From an uncultured Eubacteriales bacterium (GTDB lineage: Bacteria > Bacillota > Clostridia > Christensenellales > CAG-917): 64,000 nt of DNA. Positions 53,364 through 62,900 of this stretch are shown here, in pieces. How positions within the stretch are numbered: position 1 is the first letter of the stretch; each line of letters starts with the position of its first letter. Location: contig ONYW01000001.1 in the NCBI GenBank assembly GCA_900322215.1, positions 64,030-128,029 of the forward strand, written 5' to 3'. A program made the translations under genes and the position numbers. The notes beneath the pieces were generated by a model that was given only the letters and a program-made list of their open reading frames with translations, was not told the origin of the DNA and made no database searches.

Positions 53364-54158
53364 ATGCAAGAAGAAATGAAGAAAATCCGCATAGGCTTGT
53401 GCGGTGCAAGAGGCAGGATGTGCCAAGCGCTCGCAAGGATAGTGAGATGCGGTCGCGATTTTGAGATCGCGTTCGGAGTGGACAGGCGCACGGACACGGC
53501 GAACGAGTTTTTCCCCGTCTTTTCAAGTTTTGACAATGTGCCGCAAGCGGACGTGCTTATAGACTTTTCATCGCCGTCTCTAACTTCTCTCGCGCTCGAT
53601 TATGCGACCGAGGCGCGTCTGCCTATCGTGGTCGCAACCACGGGGCAGACCGCCGACAACGTGCAAAAAATTCACGATGCGTCAAGGCGTATTCCCGTGT
53701 TTTTTGACAGCAACACTTCCTTCGGCAACTGCTTGCTCTTGAAACTGGCGAAGGTCGCCGCGGAATTTCTTGACGAAGGTTTTGACGTTGAAATCGTTGA
53801 GGCTCATCACCGAATAAAGTCGGACGCACCGAGCGGTACGGCACTACACCTCGCACAAGTCGTGCAAGAGGCAAAACGCAATACTTACGGCAAAGAATAC
53901 ACCCTCTCGCAAGGGCATTCGTCAAGACGACTTGAAAGGCAAATCGGCATACATTCTCTGAGGGGCGGAACCGTCGTCGGAAGACACGAGATACACTTTC
54001 TCGGAGACGACGAAAGGCTTGAAATCGCGCACGAGGTGGAAAACAAGAGCGTCTTTGCGCACGGGGCTTTGAAAGCGGCAAAACTTTTGCTGACTTCTCC
54101 CGCAGGGTTATACGACATGAACGATTTTTCAAAGCGCTCGCTAGTCACGCGCGAGTGA
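53364..54158 (+). CDS. dapB: 4-hydroxy-tetrahydrodipicolinate reductase
   Basis: Second lysine-branch step, reducing the DapA product. 264 residues with a nucleotide loop GARGRMCQAL in place of the more common GAxGRMG, VVATTGQT, and the catalytic block EAHHRIKSDAPSGTAL. ATG 53364 is used; the next Met (53376) would also begin the conserved core and cannot be excluded. In this genome its product also feeds dipicolinate synthase in spores. Confidence 0.93.
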   Translation: MQEEMKKIRIGLCGARGRMCQALARIVRCGRDFEIAFGVDRRTDTANEFFPVFSSFDNVPQADVLIDFSSPSLTSLALDYATEARLPIVVATTGQTADNVQKIHDASRRIPVFFDSNTSFGNCLLLKLAKVAAEFLDEGFDVEIVEAHHRIKSDAPSGTALHLAQVVQEAKRNTYGKEYTLSQGHSSRRLERQIGIHSLRGGTVVGRHEIHFLGDDERLEIAHEVENKSVFAHGALKAAKLLLTSPAGLYDMNDFSKRSLVTRE

Positions 54159-54251
54159 ACGCCTTGACCTCTACCCTGATAAGTCATGTCCCTGCAAGGT
54201 TTTATGCGCATTCAGCCCGCAACAAGTCACCGACAACCACTAAAAAGCAAA

Positions 54252-54279
54252 GCCACCGAGAAAACTCGGTGGCTTCTTA
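54252..54279. terminator. Bidirectional terminator between dapB and the LRR lipoprotein gene
   Basis: GCCACCGAG (54252-54260) and CTCGGTGGC (54265-54273), perfect with a 4-base loop. T residues follow on the plus strand (TTCTT) and on the minus strand (TTTGCTTTTT), serving both convergent genes. Confidence 0.88.
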
Positions 54280-54334
54280 AAACCAAATTTGCGTTTATTC
54301 TTTTGCGAACTATCGCTGTTGCATGGCTTAGCGC

Positions 54335-57300
54335 TTATGCCTTGCAAACGACTGTGACTTGCGTATCCTTGTCCCAGTCCGGGCCGAGGTCGATATTGCT
54401 CCAGTCTTGCGCGGTCTTGCCATAGTTGATCGTTTCAAGAGCCGAACAACCCGCGAATGCCATAGAGCAAATGTCGGAGAGGTTTGTATTCTCGCCAAAC
54501 TCGATCGTTCTCAAATTGATGCAGCCCATAAACGCCGTCGTGCCGATATATTCGAGCGAATCTGGCACGTATTCGAGCGTGCTGACGAGCGTCTCGATAC
54601 CGCTCTTGTAGATCGTGAGCGAGTCGGCAATCTCGTCGCCGTTTTGGTCGACTATCTTCACTTCGTTGTAGATGAAGTCAGGCAAGTAGACAAATCCGTC
54701 AAAGCCGTCGGGGACTTGAAGCGTGGCTGCCGTAGAACTGATATAGTCCTTCTCATACGTTGCGACTCTCATCGCCTCGCTCGCCTTTGTCCAGCCTGTC
54801 GGAACGGTATATTCCGTGCCCGACGGGACTCTGACTTCGCGCATCTCCTGCGTCTCGTCGTTTATGATTTGATAGACGTCGTTGTAGACGACAGGTATAT
54901 CGAAGTATGGCGTGACGACTATATCGCCGCCGGCATATCCGTCGATATTCGCGAGCGAATTGAGTTTTGAGTTCTTGACAATGCGGATTTCTTCGACAAC
55001 GAACTTGGTCTTGTCAAGTTGGAAGCGAGACTGCGCCGCAGGAACTCTGTTGTCCTCCGCCGTGTAGAACTCTACGTGCTTGTCGCCAAGATGCTCCGTC
55101 GCGTATGCCCTGTTGTATTCGGAATCGAAGAGCCAAATCGTACCCTTGCACTTTGCAAACACGTCGGCTGAGAAGACAGGCGTCGCCGTGTAAGAATACT
55201 CATAAATGCCGTCCGTCAAAGACCAAGTGAACTTCTCGGGAACAGTGAGCGTATTCGGAATAATCGTGAACAGGAGGCTCGTGACTTCGATCGTGCCCGT
55301 CTCGGCTATCTCCACTCTTGCGTCCTCGAAGTTTGCGTCAGGAATGTGGCTGTATTCATACGGGGTTTGCGTTGAAGTGAATATCTCTTCGAGGAGCGTG
55401 CAACCCGCAAATGCGTTCTTGCCGATCTTCTTGAGCGTCGCAGGCAAATAGACGGTTCTTAATGCGGTGAAATCTTTGAAGACGCCCTCGCCGATCTCGG
55501 TGACCGTATACGTGACTCCGCCCTCTACGTGCTTGTCCGGAAGGACGAGCGTATCCGCAGTATTGTTGGTGCAAGCGACGATCTTTATCGTCTTATCCCT
55601 TTCGTTGAGTCTTTCAAACTTGAACACGCTGTTGTCCGCTTCGAGCACGACCGAATACATGATGTCGGCAAAGATAGTGCTTGTCGCAGGAGTCGTCTCC
55701 GTGTTGAGCGCGTCGTCGCTCGTGTAGGACACTCTCATCTTGTGCATGCCGAGTTTGTCCGTCGGAAGCGTATCCGTCGCTATTCCGTCGACCGAGACGA
55801 GTTTGAATGTGTTGAGCGTAAAGAGGATTTTTTGTTCTCTGCCGTCCTGACCTTTGAGATACACGTAGGAATTTCTCATATAGACGGACTCGCTGCCGTT
55901 GAGCGGGATAGAGATTGCTTCCTTTTGAATGATTTCAACGTATTTTGACTTTGCACCGCTGTAAGAGGCTGTGACGGAATACAATCCGATACCCCAGAAA
56001 TCTATGGTGAAAGTGATGTGCGAATTCTTGTTGACCGTCGGTGCATAGCCGATGGCTTGAGAGAACTCGATATATTTGACGTGATTTTCGGTCTCGTTCT
56101 CTTCGTAGAACGCGTCCTTATATGCAAATCTATAATTTGCAAGATCAAGCGTCGAGTGAGAGGTGTAGAAGGTCGGGACAGCCGCGCCCTCGACGTCGCC
56201 GAGGAATGCTCTCGCCCAAATCTCTTTGCCCGTATCGCTCTTGCCCTGATACGTCTCGATCCAGAAGGAATCGGCGTCCGTCTTTCCGCTTGCGTCGAGC
56301 GTAGAGCCTATCGCAGGCGAGCCGGCAATTGCGTTTCTGATGTTATACTTGAAGACGTGCGCGTCCTTGTCCTCGTTGTGGCAATACTTGTCCTCGCCCT
56401 TGTAGGTGAAGCGAAGAATATGTTCGCCCTCGCCCGTTGCAAATGAAACCGCGTTTTCGTTCTTGTCAAGCGTATCGTATTTGGTTACGCCGGAACTTGA
56501 CATGATGACGAGACCGTTTTCATAGCTGTCGGCAAAAGGTACGTCGACGCCGTTGTTGATAAACGCGGACGGAACGACCGCAGGGTTCACCCATACGCCT
56601 TGAATTTGTTCGACTGCGAATGCGGACGGATAGAGGCGGAAGAATTCATACCAATCGGGATTTGTCTCCTTGCATCTCTCCGTCGCAAAGAAGTCGTAAA
56701 CCGCTTGCGAGAAGTAGAGTTTTACGCCGGAGAGCAACACGCCCTTTGCGTTTGCAAACGAGTCGCCGTCAATTGTCGGAATATTCGTTATGGCGTTTGC
56801 CACGTTGTCGTACGCCGCATCCGTGAAGATAAAACTCTTCATGCTTGACGCGCCCGCAAACGCATAGCCGTCTATTCTCTTGACGCTTGCCCTGAATTCT
56901 ACCGTTTCGATATATCTCGCATAACTGCCGAACGCATATTCCGAGATAGACGTGACCGTGCTCGGAAGCGAGACGTTTCTGTTTTTGAAATCTTGAGAGT
57001 GGACGTTTGCAAGGATGCCGTTGACTATCGTGTAGCCGTCGGATTTCGTTTGAGCCCACGGCGTGTCGATAAACGCGTCTTTGCCAATCGTCTCTATCTT
57101 GCTCGCGTCTTCAAAGGTTATATTCACAAGTTTCGTGCAACTGATAAACGCGCTCGGTGCGATATTCTTGACGTTGGATTTGACGTTATAACTCGTTGCG
57201 TCCTTGTCGAGGAGGCGGTAAAGCACGTTGCCGATGACGATCGCGCCGTCCGAGATGTTTTGAGGATCTTCGCCAGCCATAAACTTCGTGCATCCGCTGA

Positions 57301-59455
57301 AAGCGGTTTCGCCGATATAGTAGAGTTTTGAGTCAGGCCCCGTGATGACTGCGCCGAGGTTTGCAAGTCCGTTGAACGCGAGGTTGTGGATATAGTTGAC
57401 GTTGTCGGGGAGAATAACGCGCTCGAGCGCAGTTGTCTCGGCAAAGCAACCCGGAGCGATGTTGTAGATAACGTCGTCTTCGAGATAATCTTTCAAAAGT
57501 GCGTCACCGACAAGGTCGACGGTATCGAGTTCGTCAATTCCGTCGCCCGCGAGTTTGTAGATAGACGTACCGATGACGATAAGCCCGTATTCGCCCTCGC
57601 CGAAGAGGTTGTTTTGCCATGCCGTTCTCGAAAACGCGTCTTCGCCGACATACGTGATGTTGTTTTCCGTCGGGAATGCGACTTCCGTGAGGTTTTGGCA
57701 ATAGCAGAACGCGCGCGTGCTAATAGTCGTCAAGTTGGACGCTCCCGACATGTCGACTTTAATAAGCGATTTCGCGTTGGAGAGCGCGCGGTCGCCGATT
57801 TCGGTTATCGGACGCTCGGTATAACCTTGAGCGTTGTTCTCCGGCCAACGGAGCGTTGCCGGAACGATAAGTTCGTTCATAGAAGCGTCATAGAGGCGGT
57901 TGATCCTGAGAGTACCGTCCGCTTTAAGCACGATACCGTCATCGCCCTTGAACGCGTAGTTGATATAGTAGTCGCTGAATTTTGACGGATCCGCTTTGAC
58001 TGCGTCCTGCATAATCCATTCGAGGTAGCAAATTTCGTCCTTTTCGACCTTCGTACTGCCGTCAGGCATGAATCTGCTGTCCGCAGTGTGCATGGCGTTT
58101 CTGTAAATGCCGTTCGTCTTGAAGATATCTCCGCCCTTTTCAAGGAGTGTGAGAATCTCGTTAAGTTTTATTGTAACGGTCTCTTCCGAATCGCGGGATA
58201 CCTGGACTTTTACGACATAGTCGTAATGTCTCTTGTGGTAAGTGAGTTCGCCAAAGGTGATATCGTTTATATCACGGCCGTCCTCGGAGGACAAGTCAAA
58301 CTTGATATCGCAAGTCGCATACACGAGATTTTGTTCCGCAATTTGCTCTTCCGTCACCGTGTCGTGCAAATCGGCTTTGAGTTTTCCGCCCATCGTGAAG
58401 ATTTGGAAAGTATAATATCTTGGAGTCCACTTGCCGTAGAGCGCGATGTTCTTTCTGCCAACCGTCTGCGTGAAGAGCCAAAGTTTCTCTTTGTTCCCCT
58501 CGTCCGGATCGCGGTAGTACCAACCCGAGAACGAATAGCCGAGATATGAGTTGACGATGTTGGAGTCAGGTCTTGCGACCGTGTCCCTGTACATTTCGAC
58601 CGACTGAGTGATGATCGCGTCGTTTATTTGTTTTTGAGTGACGCCCTTGTCGGTATCGAGGATAGCGTCGCTCGGCTTGTTGAGGTTGAAGGTGACTTGG
58701 ATCATATTTTCGATCCACATGAGAGAATAGGTCTTGTCTTCATCAAAGACTATCGTTTCAAGTTGTTCGCTGTCGTCTTCGTATCTCGGACCGAATTTGT
58801 CGGGAGTGAGTCCGTCAAGCACGTAACCTTTACGCTTCACCAAAAATTCTCTCTCAAAAGCGTCCCAGTCGCATTGCGTACCCTTTTGTACTTCGACGGA
58901 CACGGTGTTTTCAGTCCTGTTGGTCGTGCCGAAATACGCCTCACCGCCGTTGAGCGCGAACGTAAGCGTGACGAATTCGAGATTTGAAGCGGGTTCCGAA
59001 AGATTGAGCGTAAACGAACCTTTGATAGCGTCCTTGCCCTCCTTTCTCGGAAGGGAGACCTTTATCGTGTGTCTGCCGGGTTGAGAAAGATACCCTATGC
59101 AGTCCGCGTCTATCATATCCGTCGTGAGAGGATAAAGTTTGTCTTCAAAAGGCAAGCCCGTTGCGGAATAAATGACTTGGTAGTTGATATAATCGCCAAG
59201 CACAAAATCTTCACTCGTAAACTCTTCGATAGGAATAGCCGTAAAGACGGAGGACATGTATTTTCTAAACACAAACCTCAGCATAAGATTTTCATCCGTG
59301 TTGCTCGTCCTGTCGACAATACTTTCTTCCGGATCTTTCGTGCCGACCTCGTCAGGCGCGCCGGATACGTCCTTGCTTGAGCAAGCGACAAGAACGATAG
59401 ACAATATGGCTACCGCAACGAAGAGTAATATCAGCAAATTGACTTTCTTTCTCAT
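54335..59455 (-). CDS. Large lipoprotein with InlB-type B repeats and BspA-type leucine-rich repeats
   Basis: 1,706 residues. The lipobox is in VLVACSSKD near residue 25, so it is attached to the outer face of the membrane. InlB/Listeria-Bacteroides type repeats lie at about 150-350, with GYSFSGWYYRD and IALYGKW as landmarks. LRR_5 repeats follow in two blocks (about 560-860, TEIGDRALSNAKSL, YVGEDAFSRTAW; and about 1300-1360 and 1630-1690, EIGEGVFKDFTAL, KIGKNAFAGCTLL). Regions between have beta-type, Ig-like sequence. Role is probably adhesion or ligand binding at the surface, inferred. AAGGTGG precedes the start. It shares architecture with the smaller LRR lipoprotein at 9.3-10.6 kb. Confidence 0.88.
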   Translation of the reverse strand: MRKKVNLLILLFVAVAILSIVLVACSSKDVSGAPDEVGTKDPEESIVDRTSNTDENLMLRFVFRKYMSSVFTAIPIEEFTSEDFVLGDYINYQVIYSATGLPFEDKLYPLTTDMIDADCIGYLSQPGRHTIKVSLPRKEGKDAIKGSFTLNLSEPASNLEFVTLTFALNGGEAYFGTTNRTENTVSVEVQKGTQCDWDAFEREFLVKRKGYVLDGLTPDKFGPRYEDDSEQLETIVFDEDKTYSLMWIENMIQVTFNLNKPSDAILDTDKGVTQKQINDAIITQSVEMYRDTVARPDSNIVNSYLGYSFSGWYYRDPDEGNKEKLWLFTQTVGRKNIALYGKWTPRYYTFQIFTMGGKLKADLHDTVTEEQIAEQNLVYATCDIKFDLSSEDGRDINDITFGELTYHKRHYDYVVKVQVSRDSEETVTIKLNEILTLLEKGGDIFKTNGIYRNAMHTADSRFMPDGSTKVEKDEICYLEWIMQDAVKADPSKFSDYYINYAFKGDDGIVLKADGTLRINRLYDASMNELIVPATLRWPENNAQGYTERPITEIGDRALSNAKSLIKVDMSGASNLTTISTRAFCYCQNLTEVAFPTENNITYVGEDAFSRTAWQNNLFGEGEYGLIVIGTSIYKLAGDGIDELDTVDLVGDALLKDYLEDDVIYNIAPGCFAETTALERVILPDNVNYIHNLAFNGLANLGAVITGPDSKLYYIGETAFSGCTKFMAGEDPQNISDGAIVIGNVLYRLLDKDATSYNVKSNVKNIAPSAFISCTKLVNITFEDASKIETIGKDAFIDTPWAQTKSDGYTIVNGILANVHSQDFKNRNVSLPSTVTSISEYAFGSYARYIETVEFRASVKRIDGYAFAGASSMKSFIFTDAAYDNVANAITNIPTIDGDSFANAKGVLLSGVKLYFSQAVYDFFATERCKETNPDWYEFFRLYPSAFAVEQIQGVWVNPAVVPSAFINNGVDVPFADSYENGLVIMSSSGVTKYDTLDKNENAVSFATGEGEHILRFTYKGEDKYCHNEDKDAHVFKYNIRNAIAGSPAIGSTLDASGKTDADSFWIETYQGKSDTGKEIWARAFLGDVEGAAVPTFYTSHSTLDLANYRFAYKDAFYEENETENHVKYIEFSQAIGYAPTVNKNSHITFTIDFWGIGLYSVTASYSGAKSKYVEIIQKEAISIPLNGSESVYMRNSYVYLKGQDGREQKILFTLNTFKLVSVDGIATDTLPTDKLGMHKMRVSYTSDDALNTETTPATSTIFADIMYSVVLEADNSVFKFERLNERDKTIKIVACTNNTADTLVLPDKHVEGGVTYTVTEIGEGVFKDFTALRTVYLPATLKKIGKNAFAGCTLLEEIFTSTQTPYEYSHIPDANFEDARVEIAETGTIEVTSLLFTIIPNTLTVPEKFTWSLTDGIYEYSYTATPVFSADVFAKCKGTIWLFDSEYNRAYATEHLGDKHVEFYTAEDNRVPAAQSRFQLDKTKFVVEEIRIVKNSKLNSLANIDGYAGGDIVVTPYFDIPVVYNDVYQIINDETQEMREVRVPSGTEYTVPTGWTKASEAMRVATYEKDYISSTAATLQVPDGFDGFVYLPDFIYNEVKIVDQNGDEIADSLTIYKSGIETLVSTLEYVPDSLEYIGTTAFMGCINLRTIEFGENTNLSDICSMAFAGCSALETINYGKTAQDWSNIDLGPDWDKDTQVTVVCKA

Positions 59456-59510
59456 AGTCTTTCCACCTTATTATGCGCGTGAGCGCGTATACACATATTT
59501 ATACAAAATA

Positions 59511-59539
59511 ATATTACAAAAAAAAACCAAAATTGTCAA
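59511..59539 (-). promoter_or_regulatory. Promoter of the large LRR lipoprotein gene
   Basis: Minus strand perfect TTGACA (59534-59539), 17-base spacer containing nine T residues, TAATAT (59511-59516). The leader carries a GCGCGTGAGCGCG dyad (59475-59487). Confidence 0.65.
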
Positions 59540-59616
59540 TACCAAGTTGTCCGCGAGTTTTACATTTTGAGACGGCATGTTTTCGACTCGCCGTAAAATC
59601 ATGTGTTAGAATATCG

Positions 59617-59647
59617 AAAAACCGCCGTTTTTAGGTTACGGCGGTTT
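59617..59647 (-). terminator. Terminator of the acyltransferase gene
   Basis: On the minus strand AACCGCCGT (59639-59647) and ACGGCGGTT (59621-59629) form a 9-bp hairpin followed by five T residues, 30 bases after the stop codon. Confidence 0.85.
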
Positions 59648-59676
59648 TGAAAATATTTGTCGGTCAAATCTTTGTT

Positions 59677-61020
59677 TCAGCGGTTTTTTTCGTGAATTTT
59701 GTATCGCTCTTCCACGGCGAGCGCATATTTGGTCGCGGAAAACCTGTTCAACATCATAAAGCGATAGGTGTGTTTTTCGTCATACATATCTATGAGCGTT
59801 CCCGGTTGATAGGCTATCGTATCGCACTTAGAGGTGTTGAACGAGATGTGCAAAAACTCCTCTTCGACGGGTTCCTGTTCACCGCCCTCGTCTTCGCAGG
59901 CAAGGTCGTTCACCTTAAACTCCGCTTTTACGTTCTTGTTTCGCATATTATGCGAAGCGACAAACGTCAGTTCGTCGTCTTTGAGAGTCAAAACGCCGTC
60001 GGCGATATAGCGGTAGCCGTTTTTCGTCTCGTTTTCCACGAAAAGTTTGACTTCGTCCCGCAGACAAAAATCCGCCGCCTTGACCTCTTCTTTCACGAGA
60101 GACCTTTCATGGTCGAACCAAAGGTCTATGCGCTCGAACGTCTTGCTGTCCTGAGTGAGCGGAACGAGCCTTCCCGTATTTTCATACCGTATTCGGTTGC
60201 CGCAATGCGTGCAGCATATTTCGTCGCCCTTTGTCGAGAGCGAAAACTCTTCCCCACATTTCGGGCATACGTACAATATGCGGTCGAGTCCCTCCGCATA
60301 GCGTTCGCCTTTGAATTTTATGCCGTTCTCTATTTGCCACGCGTGTTCGTTGTGGTCGAGCGCGTCCACGAGGCGTTTGTAAATCTCCGCCTTTGAAAGG
60401 TTTTTGACGTCATCTTTTGAAAACAGCAAATCGTACGAGGCGAAATTCTTGCCCTTGCGCTTGTTGTACGCCCACTTCGGACGGACGAAACTCGCGCCTT
60501 CGAGTTTGCAAACGCCGACAGGATAGCCGAGCCATTCGACAAGCCGCGCCGTCGATTCGCTGATAGCCCCCGTCTTGCCGTCGGCAGACACCTTTCCCTC
60601 CGGGCAAAGAATGACAGAGATGCCTGCGTCAAGGTTGTTTTTTATTTGCTTAATGCAGGTGAAATCCGCAAAATATTGGCGCTTCGGAATCGCGTGATAA
60701 GAAGAGATAAGTTTTGCAAAAATCGGATTTGAAAACATCATATTCTCCGCGACGACAAAGTTGACTTTGTGCCCGAGAAGCGGTGCGGAAAAATTGATAA
60801 AGTCGTATGCGGACAGGTGGTTGGACATGATGAGCATAGGACCTTTTTTCAGTTGCTTTTTGAAAGCCTTGGATTTTCGCCCTTTGCAATGCAACAAAAA
60901 ACGGCTCACAAACCGTGTGAGCGTCAAAAAGAAGGTGCAATACAGCGCGGAGAACTCAACTTTTTTCTTCGCCGCCTTCTTTTTTTTGTTTTTGTCCTTT
61001 GTGCTTTCTTTGCTCGTCAT
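59677..61020 (-). CDS. Lysophospholipid acyltransferase-like protein with C-terminal zinc-ribbon extension
   Basis: 447 residues. A basic N-terminus precedes a PlsC-type acyltransferase domain (about 40-230) with the catalytic HxxxxD in NHLSAYD (67-73) and CPEGKVSADG (about 132-141). PlsC enzymes acylate lysophosphatidate in membrane lipid synthesis. Beyond the usual length of about 240 residues lies an extra half: a four-Cys zinc-ribbon (VCPKCGEE..CCTHCGNR, about 250-272) and a beta-rich domain to the C-terminus that I do not recognise. The fused half suggests a specialised substrate or a regulatory function. Confidence 0.82.
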   Translation of the reverse strand: MTSKESTKDKNKKKKAAKKKVEFSALYCTFFLTLTRFVSRFLLHCKGRKSKAFKKQLKKGPMLIMSNHLSAYDFINFSAPLLGHKVNFVVAENMMFSNPIFAKLISSYHAIPKRQYFADFTCIKQIKNNLDAGISVILCPEGKVSADGKTGAISESTARLVEWLGYPVGVCKLEGASFVRPKWAYNKRKGKNFASYDLLFSKDDVKNLSKAEIYKRLVDALDHNEHAWQIENGIKFKGERYAEGLDRILYVCPKCGEEFSLSTKGDEICCTHCGNRIRYENTGRLVPLTQDSKTFERIDLWFDHERSLVKEEVKAADFCLRDEVKLFVENETKNGYRYIADGVLTLKDDELTFVASHNMRNKNVKAEFKVNDLACEDEGGEQEPVEEEFLHISFNTSKCDTIAYQPGTLIDMYDEKHTYRFMMLNRFSATKYALAVEERYKIHEKNR

Positions 61021-61052
61021 AAATGTATTATAACACTACCCCCTGCGAGCGG

Positions 61053-62066
61053 TCAACCAAAACATATATCGAGCACCCTCTTTGACAGTTTTTCGTTATG
61101 CTCGAAGTCCATAGCCGACACGAAATATTTTTCCACATCAAGGTGATATTCGCGCGCTTTGTTCAGTTCTTCCACGGCAAACGCCTTTTCTATCGCCACG
61201 CCGTTTTTTTCGTCGACTATATCCTTTTCGTTTTCAAAGCGTTCAAACTCTTTGAGATTAATTTTGTCATAGTCCTTTTCAAATCCGACGTCCTTGACCA
61301 CCGCAACGTCTCCCGCCACGATACCGTCTATAAACTTCGGTTCAAGCGGATTCAAAATCTCGGTGCCCGTTACAAACTTTCTCAGTTCGTCAAAGAACAC
61401 TCCCGTCGCACGCTCTCCGCCCTCGACCTTCACGATCTTTTTGCCTTTCAAGTGATCGAAATATTCGCTTTCGCCATACGGACAAATTGCCTGAACAAAC
61501 ACCTTTCTTGCTCTTTCCGCCTTGCCTTGAACACCGCTAAGCCTTGCTTGCAGTTCGTTAGCCATCTCAACTGCTTTTCGCCTGATTTTCGGCTCGCAAA
61601 CGTTTTGCCATTCAAGTGCAATTTGATTCTCCAAATGACATAAAGCGAGTTTTAAGTGTTGATATGCGCGTATAAACCTCTCTTTTTTGCATTTTATGAG
61701 TTTTACGATCTCATCTTTGTGCGGAGAAATCACTTCTTCTTTAAGGCTTGTAGCAAGGTCTACGATAACGTCCTTTATGACGGGCAAATTCGCTCCCGTC
61801 GCGTGTGGAGCGGTGGCGTCGACGACGGCGACGTTCAGGTCCTTTATATATACTCCGTCAAGGCTTGACGGATCGCCCGAGCAATACCACAGTTCGAAGT
61901 CAAGACCTCTCTCCTTCGCCTCTTGTGCCACTCGTTTTAGTATCGTAGACTTGCCCGTGCCGGGTCCTCCCTTCAAGAGAACGACTTTCCTCTTGTCCGC
62001 AAGTTCCGTCTCATAGTTGCCCACAAAACCGTGTGCCGTGTTGTTTCCAAGAAAATACCTTTCCAT
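61053..62066 (-). CDS. P-loop ATPase/kinase-like protein, PRK06851-like
   Basis: 337 residues. Walker A GGPGTGKST is at 33-41 in LLKGGPGTGKSTILKRV; a helical central region follows and the C-terminal part ends in a second, weaker nucleotide-fold-like segment. The arrangement, start and context in Firmicutes genomes are like the uncharacterised PRK06851 group. It lies next to spore genes but is transcribed away from them. Function unknown. GAGGTG precedes the start. Confidence 0.7.
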   Translation of the reverse strand: MERYFLGNNTAHGFVGNYETELADKRKVVLLKGGPGTGKSTILKRVAQEAKERGLDFELWYCSGDPSSLDGVYIKDLNVAVVDATAPHATGANLPVIKDVIVDLATSLKEEVISPHKDEIVKLIKCKKERFIRAYQHLKLALCHLENQIALEWQNVCEPKIRRKAVEMANELQARLSGVQGKAERARKVFVQAICPYGESEYFDHLKGKKIVKVEGGERATGVFFDELRKFVTGTEILNPLEPKFIDGIVAGDVAVVKDVGFEKDYDKINLKEFERFENEKDIVDEKNGVAIEKAFAVEELNKAREYHLDVEKYFVSAMDFEHNEKLSKRVLDICFG

Positions 62067-62161
62067 TTTTCACCTCACAACCATTTTATTTTTACCGCGT
62101 GCATTTCGTGAAATATTGTTCGCAAACTTGCGGTTTCTATTAACGCGCGAGGAAAAAAAAT

Positions 62162-62170
62162 CATACGCTA
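62162..62170 (+). promoter_or_regulatory. Sporulation-type -10 element before dpaA
   Basis: CATACGCTA matches the CATAnnnTA pattern of mother-cell sigma factors (sigma E/K). In Bacillus subtilis dipicolinate synthase is sigma-K dependent, which fits. The element ends four bases before the ATG. The matching -35 is not clear. Confidence 0.5.
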
Positions 62171-62174
62171 CACT

Positions 62175-62900
62175 ATGGAAAAGTTTTTGATACGCGTCCA
62201 TGAAACGGACGAAAGAATGTATTATCTTAAATCTATGCTCAAAGGCACGACGTTTTCTCGCCCCGCGCACGTGTTCGCGCCGAATATCCTTCTTGACGCA
62301 AAGGCGCTCGGCGCGGTCGAGGACGGTGCGTACGTCTTTTGCGGTAGGTTGAGCGAAGAAGCGGAGGCTCTTGCAAACTCGCGCGACATCACGCTTGACG
62401 TCTATTCCCGCGATGAAAAGTTTCAGGCGACAAACTCTCGACTGACTGCGGAAGGCGCGCTAAAAATAGTTTTGGAGAAGTCTATAAAAGGCATATTCGA
62501 TATTCGGGTGCTCGTCATAGGCTTCGGCAGGACGGGAGCGGCTGTGTCGCGGATTTTGAAGGACGTCGGCGCGACGCTTGTCGTCGCCTCGAATTCTTCG
62601 GCAAGGCAGGCTTATGCGCTCGCAGAGCGCGTTATTGCCGCGCACGACTTTGATTTGTCGCCGTATGACGTGGTGATAAACACCGTGCCTCAACCGATAA
62701 TCCCCGACAAAGACGCCATGACGATACGCGAGGGCACGCTCTATATAGACCTCGCTTCCACCCCCGCCATAAACCTTGAATATGCAAAGTACCTCGGCGC
62801 GGACGCAAGCCTCTACCCCGCTCTACCCGCCAAGACGGCGCCGTACTCTGCGGGCAAGGCGATTTTCGACTACATATCGGAGGTGAAAGATGGAATATAA
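62175..62900 (+). CDS. dpaA: Dipicolinate synthase subunit A
   Basis: Oxidises dihydrodipicolinate to dipicolinate, the spore-core solute, with subunit B. 241 residues: Rossmann loop VLVIGFGRTGAAV (about 111-123), DVVINTVPQPIIP near 173-185, IDLASTP and YPALPAKTAPYSAG at the end, all typical. About 40-50 residues shorter than many at the N-terminal half. No Shine-Dalgarno at normal distance (GAGG is 23 bases away), so the start may be leaderless. The stop overlaps dpaB by 11 bases. Confidence 0.88.
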   Translation: MEKFLIRVHETDERMYYLKSMLKGTTFSRPAHVFAPNILLDAKALGAVEDGAYVFCGRLSEEAEALANSRDITLDVYSRDEKFQATNSRLTAEGALKIVLEKSIKGIFDIRVLVIGFGRTGAAVSRILKDVGATLVVASNSSARQAYALAERVIAAHDFDLSPYDVVINTVPQPIIPDKDAMTIREGTLYIDLASTPAINLEYAKYLGADASLYPALPAKTAPYSAGKAIFDYISEVKDGI

